Assembly: GCF_033807715.1 (NCBI RefSeq)
Contig: NC_084607.1
Coordinates: 15,920,941 to 15,984,940, forward strand
Source of the DNA: Cololabis saira
Taxonomy: Eukaryota > Chordata > Actinopteri > Beloniformes > Belonidae
Direction of reading: 5' to 3'
Length of the DNA: 64,000 nt
The notes beneath the pieces are model-generated. The model was not told the origin of the DNA and did not search any database. It was given only the letters and a program-made list of their open reading frames with translations. Numbering within the stretch: position 1 is the stretch's first letter; each line of letters starts with the position of its first letter. Positions 58,128 through 64,000 of the stretch are shown one piece after another. Position numbers and translations under genes: made by a program.

Positions 58128-61100
58128 TCCTGTTATTTTACTGTTTGTGCTGTTGAAAAAAAAAAGATTAAATCTCTACTTTTATCTTCTATTTACTTGT
58201 ATTATCAGTCTTTCTAATGGAAGTAATAATCTGCAGTCACCATGAGAGGAAGTAGCCAGCTTCACACCTGATGTTTGAAATCTGGTGACCAATAAATGCT
58301 TCAGCTGTGCATTTTTGCTGAGAATAACTTATCCCACCTGTGAAAAAATAGATACCACATAAAAACTTTAAATGGCCAGAAGCTCCGAGCTAAAACCAAC
58401 ATTTGAGTGTGTACACGCTCCAATCTGTAAACAGGGGAGCTGAAATCAAAATCCTGTGCCATGCTGCTGGTAAGATGACACCCCGAGTCTCTGAATTTTG
58501 AAAAAGCTCCTGCCCAAAGATGTTGACATCCTGAGGAATGAGTTGAAACGATAGTAGAGGCTGAAGTTGGTAGTTTATGGCGTTTTTTTTTTTTTTTTTT
58601 TTCAATTCTCTTTTTATTCCTTCGATCCAGCAACGTGCACATATTGCAGTGCTATTTGCATTGATTGAGCTCTACTTTCGGGTGACTTTTGCCCACAAAA
58701 TCCCTGAGAGATCTTTATTTCTCGGTAGTATCTCCACTTACCACAGCAGGGGCCAAGAAGCTTCACCTTCCTTAAATAAAAGAGAGAGAGAGAAAAGAGT
58801 TATATTACTTCAGCAGGCTTGACTGGCCATCATGTGGTGCGCCCTGCTTTCAGTCCAGAGACTCACCTTTACATAAGTAGACATTAGAGTTTGGGTGGCT
58901 GCTCTCTACACCCGTCCTCAGGGCTTTTGCTGTTAGATTAGCACACCACAAAAGAAGTAGATGATGAAGTGGTATGTTTGTTTGTGTGTATTTGCCTTCT
59001 TGACTCCATACCTACATGCACATCTGAAACTAATCTGATCATCAGAGAAAGCAGCAGGTATTAAACACTATGTGCAAATACATTTGACAGCTTGTAAGGT
59101 ATTTACCTTATTATGTTTCTCCCTGTGTTATTGTTTATTACATCTCAATCTGATATAATGTGCATGAAGTCTACACAGCGCGACAATAAATTTGTCTTGC
59201 TTAGAGGCCTGTAAACTGAGCATTTTGCATATACACAAACCTCGGACAACGGCGGTGTGCATTTTGTGGGGCGGTGCAACTCTGAGCCAACAATTCTAGT
59301 AGCACCTCAGGCTGCAAGCGCTGTCTCTGCAATCACGCTTCCATTGAGGGCAGCCTTTCATCTCGGGCCTTTCAGAGAAGCCTTTCAGAAAACAGAAAGG
59401 GAGAGGTAGAAAGAGGGAGATCAAGGCGGCGAGAGCACGTGGAGGAAAGACGGGAAGTGCTTCTGCTGCCCCAAGCGCCCGTCTCCTGCCCTCAATGTGA
59501 ATAAGTCTGCTGCTGATGAAGAGCGCAGATGCTGAAAGAACGTATAAAGGTGCATTTAAAAGTAAGAGTTGCCGTTAGTGGTTATTATATGTGTTCACTG
59601 TGTTATCAGTCATTCTGTAAGGACCTCTGTTATATTCCAACTTCAGCGTTGCTTAAAAACCATAATCACTGAGGCGTAATCTCACGATGGGAGGGAACTA
59701 GGCTCGTGTGGTTTACATTCAGTTGATTATATTCAAATACAGTACGGTGCCAAGATGCATCACTCAGTCGGGTGTACAATCGTACAGTTTTGGCCGTTCA
59801 AGGCTGAGTGAAGCAGGCTGAGTGGATTGACAAAGTTTGTCTGCTGGGCATCTAGGAAGGAGATGTTTGGAGAGGATTACCAGGTGTTCTTACCTGATGG
59901 GCAGCCGGTTGGCCAGGTGCTGGTGCTGGGATGCAGGGAAACAGGTAAGCTGGTTTAGCCACGGGAAACCTTTCTACCCAGTCACTTCCTTTCAACCGAT
60001 CTTACTACTCCTAGCTCTGTCTGTGCCAGTCTTTGGACTGTATTCAGGTCTAAACTTTGGGCTGCTCTAAAAAAAGAGGCAGTTTGGGGCTCAGGAAAAC
60101 TAGGTGCTTTTATCCCCCTCTCCCCAAAAAACTAGCTTTGTGTAGGATTTATCTTAAGCAAACAGCTGGCAACCTTTGTTGTCACTCATAAATCATTTAG
60201 GCCTACTTTGTGTGAAGAGAAGAGCCTGAGAAAACATTTCACACTGCAGCTTCAAAGTCTTCCTGGATTCACTTTGCTCCTTGAGCCTTGTTTGTCTTAT
60301 ATATTTACGTGTTTGTGGACATTTACACTATGTGGAATAGGTGGGCTTTTCAGTGCTTGGGCAGTTTTCTGCGTGAGGTATCGAGCTCGTTAGAGGTTCA
60401 ATACAATAACTGAATGTTCTGTTTGAGCAAATGGGAAAAATCTTGTAAAAGTTTAATTAAATTAAATAGAACAATTATTTATCATAATTATATAATCGTT
60501 TACTGAAATGAGTGAAGAAACTGTGGTGAAGTGGAAAGTGTAGCTGGGTGGCTGAACTCTAGAGACCTCCATGAAAGCATCAGCGTGATGGTGTAACACA
60601 GGTTAACTCTTTCAGCAAACAAAAAAACTCGCAGCCAACAGTTCAATAACCAGATGCAGAGAGACTCGGAGCGACATGTGCAGGATTACATCATCTGTTA
60701 ACAAGCGCCACAGCCCCTCCTCCTCGGATCTTCCCTCTGTCTGCTGTCTCTGTGCATATGAAAGCTGCGTAGAGGGCCATTGGAGTTAAAAGTGTGTTCC
60801 TGCTGACATATATTCATGAATCACATAGTATTTAATTACTGACAGTCTGGATTGGTCTTCATCCACGCTCCAACTTCTTCCTTTTCATGCGCCAGTGTCC
60901 TCACATTCTCCGTGACAGCAGCTCATCTTCCATCCGTTGGAGCTGTATTCTGCACGGCTCAACCAGGTAGTCCCACATGTAAACAACTCCCCTGTTGTCA
61001 TGGTAACTGGTCATTGCAGATGTTGAAAAGTGGTGGAATAATCAGCAGAAAATTTTGTCCAATCCAAACTGTTGCAGAAAAATCCTTTAAAAAATGTGAA

Positions 61101-63025
61101 TATTGGGACCCAAGAGACCTACTGCAAAGGCCACTAGGGCGGCGCTGAACAGAAGCAATTTTGAAAATTTTAGGTATTGATGCCATATTTTCTGTACCCC
61201 GAAATATGGACTGATGCATTACGTTTTCCGGCTGTCCGCCCATCCAGCACATTCTCGTGAATATGATGTCTCCAGACTGACGAATGAACTTTGAGGAATT
61301 CGGTTGTGAAATGTCACCGTGACCCCGCCAAACGCGCTTCTGCGCCTATCTTAAGAGATTAAACAGACACCATTACAAGATTTCACGCAAATGTCAAAAA
61401 GGATGACATGATAAAGTGATAAAATCTTGCATCCAAAAGGTCAACTTGACTGTGACATCCCACTTTGCTGCAAAAACACTTTTCTGGCCCCCCTTCAACA
61501 CCATGACTGACAGAAGGAGGGACGGATGTAAACTGCAACTTGACCCGCTGGTGGAGTCAATTATGATTCAGAATGATGACGGAAGATAGCGAATTACGCT
61601 TAGCCGTGGTACATCCGTCTGTTAGGGTTTTTATCAACGATAATCTGCATACGCAGAAATATGATGTAATGACTCCCATCTCAGCGACAAGACAATCAAA
61701 TGCCATTAATTAGAACAGACACTATAACACTCTCAATCAGGAGAAACTCTCTACAGCTATTAACGGCGCTGGAGAGGAGCAGAGCGTGCATCCGTGCGTG
61801 TGTTTGTGTGAACTTGACAGCCCTGCTTTTTGGTATGTGATGATCACAACAATTATTAATCATGATTATGATTGGTGAATTTAAGCAACAGAATTTTTCC
61901 CTGCTCATTTGGCGGCTCGTACGATCAATGGAATGTTTTTGAATGTAATTATGCATGTACAGTAATTAATGTCGCAGCAGAGGTTTATGTGAGAGGATGC
62001 CCTGCGAGTAGAAAACAGACTTTCCACACATTCACTTGAACATCCTGCCTGTCACTTTCATGGCACTTTGCTTTCTCTGGAATTTTCAAAGGGATTTTTA
62101 AAAAATCATCTTCCCATCAGTCATTATCTTCGTGGCAGGCTGAGAAAGGTTCTTTTGTTTGAAAAACAAAGGGAAGGAGGGTGGTGCTAAATGAAAGAGA
62201 GATATTTTGCTGCATGTGACAGCCAAGGGAGAGATTGAAAGACAGTGGGAGGAATGCCAGGAGTGCGAATGATTGAGATAAGCGACAGATAGATGAGGAG
62301 CCAGGCTGAAGTCTTCTCCCACACACTGGGATCCCAGAGATGCCTCCCACAGAAACTGTGAAGCACACTGCAGTTGTGTCACGCAAGGACATATGAAGGA
62401 CACTGGCGGAAGGAGAGAAAAAATAAACGAGGATGGCTAAACCTGACAGAGAGCAATCAGACAAAACACGAGTCATTTCATGGCTCTCCATTGTGAAAAA
62501 TCTTTTATTGCTCACTCAAAAGAACAAATAAAAAGGTAACGGCATCCTAGGAAATATCACTGGTGTAATGATTCAGTTTTCTTGGAGAAAACGACAGATA
62601 TTATCATAAAAAATGGGTTCTTTCTCTATCTAGAGGAATAACTTTATCTACAGATAGCTGTTTTAGTGATGCTGTTGTACGAGCCAAGACTTTTCTTTAA
62701 ATCTTAATTTTACAAGGATTATTAAGTCTTTCCTGCATTTACTTGTCCATCACTTCACAACCGATTCAGAGTATTTAGTTGGTGCCATCTTGTTTAAAAT
62801 CAGATTCTACAATGGCGTTAAAATAACAGTGCACCATTTTTTTTGAATGTTAAGGTTTGGGAGATAATAAAAACAGTCAGTAATTTAGTCTCTTCAAAGA
62901 CTTATTGTGTAATGCTGCGGCTGTGTGCAGGGAGGCTCTCCTGTCGCCGTCTGTACTGCAGCAGACCTGAAGAAACCTCAACACATGGAAGCTGGAGATG
63001 AAAGGCATCCTGCAAGAAAGACATA
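58128..63025. other. Non-coding DNA with one exon-like segment
   Basis: A T run lies at 58583-58602. An 89-bp segment at 59856-59944 has good splice borders and open frames (see findings). The rest contains no exon, RNA gene or transposon that I can recognise. Confidence 0.45.
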
Positions 63026-63033
63026 ATGCTGTG

Positions 63034-63599
63034 TAGGGCTGCACGATTCTGGACAAAATGAGAATCACGATTTTTTTGCTTAGAATTGAGATCACGATTC
63101 TCTCACGATTTTTTTCCAATATAAAATTTATTGCACTTATTACTTTAACTTTGCAACAGCTGAACAAAAATATAATATCAATAAACATCTCTTGTCTTCT
63201 TTACACAAACCTTTGAATAATTTAAACAATAATAACTTTTTGTTCATAAGTTCATAATTTTGAACCATATTTGTTCCTCCCTGAGTTGAACACCCTTTCA
63301 GAAAGGGGACTTGTAACAGATCCTGTAGTTCTGAGGCAACAAATTATTCCTCTAGCTGGGATGAACCCCCCATTGCCTTTTGCTGCTATTAAGAAGCTGC
63401 TGATACAAAAGGTAAACGTTACAAAAAATATGATGGTGCCTGATAAAAGACTGGCATCAACTTTGTAACAGCTGACATTGAACATAAAAACAATAAACAT
63501 CCAAAAAAAAAAAAATTAAATCGTCGTCATTTGGAAATGAGATTGCGTTCAAGCATGAATCGAGATCGCGATTTTTTAACGATTAATCGTGCAGCCCTA
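63034..63599. mobile_element. hAT-like non-autonomous element (566 bp) with 8-bp target duplication
   Basis: The termini are TAGGGCTGCACGATT and AATCGTGCAGCCCTA, perfect inverted repeats. The direct repeat ATGCTGTG lies at 63026-63033 and 63600-63607. The interior repeats cacgattt-type motifs near the ends and has only a 65-codon frame of no known identity. It shares the TAGGGCTG tip with 20414-20872 but differs inside, so it is a separate family. Confidence 0.92.
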
Positions 63600-63607
63600 A
63601 TGCTGTG

Positions 63608-64000
63608 TTATTCTGCACTGAAGGAAAAACTAAGTGAAAATGCACAAGTACTGTGTGATCATCAGCAAGTGTAACCACGTCCATGTCATAAATGTTTGTA
63701 GCAACAATCTGAGAAGGGTTTTAAACAATGTTGAGTTAGTCATTCTACAGTGAGAAAGATTATGTGCAAGTGGTAAACACTGAAGACAGTCGTTCCTGGA
63801 CATCCCAAGTCCATGAACTCTCCAGGCCTCAGTCGCCATGATTAATGGTGAGAGTACGACTACAACATTTCTAATAAAAAGAATGGCAGCATGACATTAG
63901 TCTGTAAAGTTGGAGCTGAATAAACCACAGCTGTTTTATTTGAAATGACACAATCAAACTGGTGATTTTTGGCCTTCATTTTTTTGGCAAAAACCAAACA
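63608..64000. other. Non-coding DNA at the window end, no gene seen
   Basis: Unique AT-rich sequence. No exon or repeat was recognised. Confidence 0.5.

Noticed and set aside
23611..64000. Search for wnt3, nsf, crhr1, mapt, kansl1 and formin-domain exons expected from mammalian gene order
   Set aside because: No peptide resembling the conserved parts of these proteins was seen on either strand; only an unidentified short first-exon candidate remains.

Overview
The window is vertebrate nuclear DNA, almost certainly from a ray-finned (teleost) fish. It is AT-rich and gene-poor, its genes are split by introns with GT/AG borders, and it carries dispersed repeats of types common in teleost genomes. 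No operons, CRISPR arrays, tRNA or rRNA genes were seen. Most open frames longer than 60 codons are chance frames or repeat debris.

Two protein-coding genes can be reconstructed exon by exon. The first is a complete wnt9b on the minus strand (start codon 11644-11646, stop 6989-6991). It has four coding exons and 355 residues, with a signal peptide, 24 cysteines after the signal peptide and the lipid-acceptor serine motif. The second is a complete class I ADP-ribosylation factor gene on the plus strand, most likely arf2. It has a non-coding first exon ending at 15727, four coding exons between 20213 and 21638, and a 3' UTR of about 2 kb ending near 23610. The two genes are head to head about 4 kb apart. 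In tetrapods WNT9B is head to head with WNT3. No wnt3 exon is visible here, while an Arf gene in the neighbourhood fits the mammalian WNT3-WNT9B-NSF-ARF2 region. A third transcription unit probably starts near 34902 (+), where a purine-rich leader precedes a strong start context and a short N-myristoylation-type exon; its identity is unknown.

The rest is introns, intergenic DNA and mobile-element remains. Clear cases are two hAT-like elements with 8-bp target duplications (20414-20872 and 63034-63599), a TTAA-flanked miniature element inside an older repeat (47272-47602), an unclassified 807-bp inverted-repeat element in arf intron 1 (16404-17210), and a 5'-truncated LINE-1 with a 15-bp target duplication (32302-32865). 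There is also a three-layer nest of a LINE fragment, a DNA element and a LINE 3' end (54073-55312), a 426-bp near-perfect palindrome full of AT dinucleotides (29206-29631), and a 128-bp AT microsatellite in wnt9b intron 2.

No new multi-gene system was found. The most informative items are the rearranged wnt9b/arf neighbourhood, the Arf N-terminal deletion, the palindrome, the TTAA element with its empty site, and several terminal-inverted-repeat elements that I could not assign to a superfamily.
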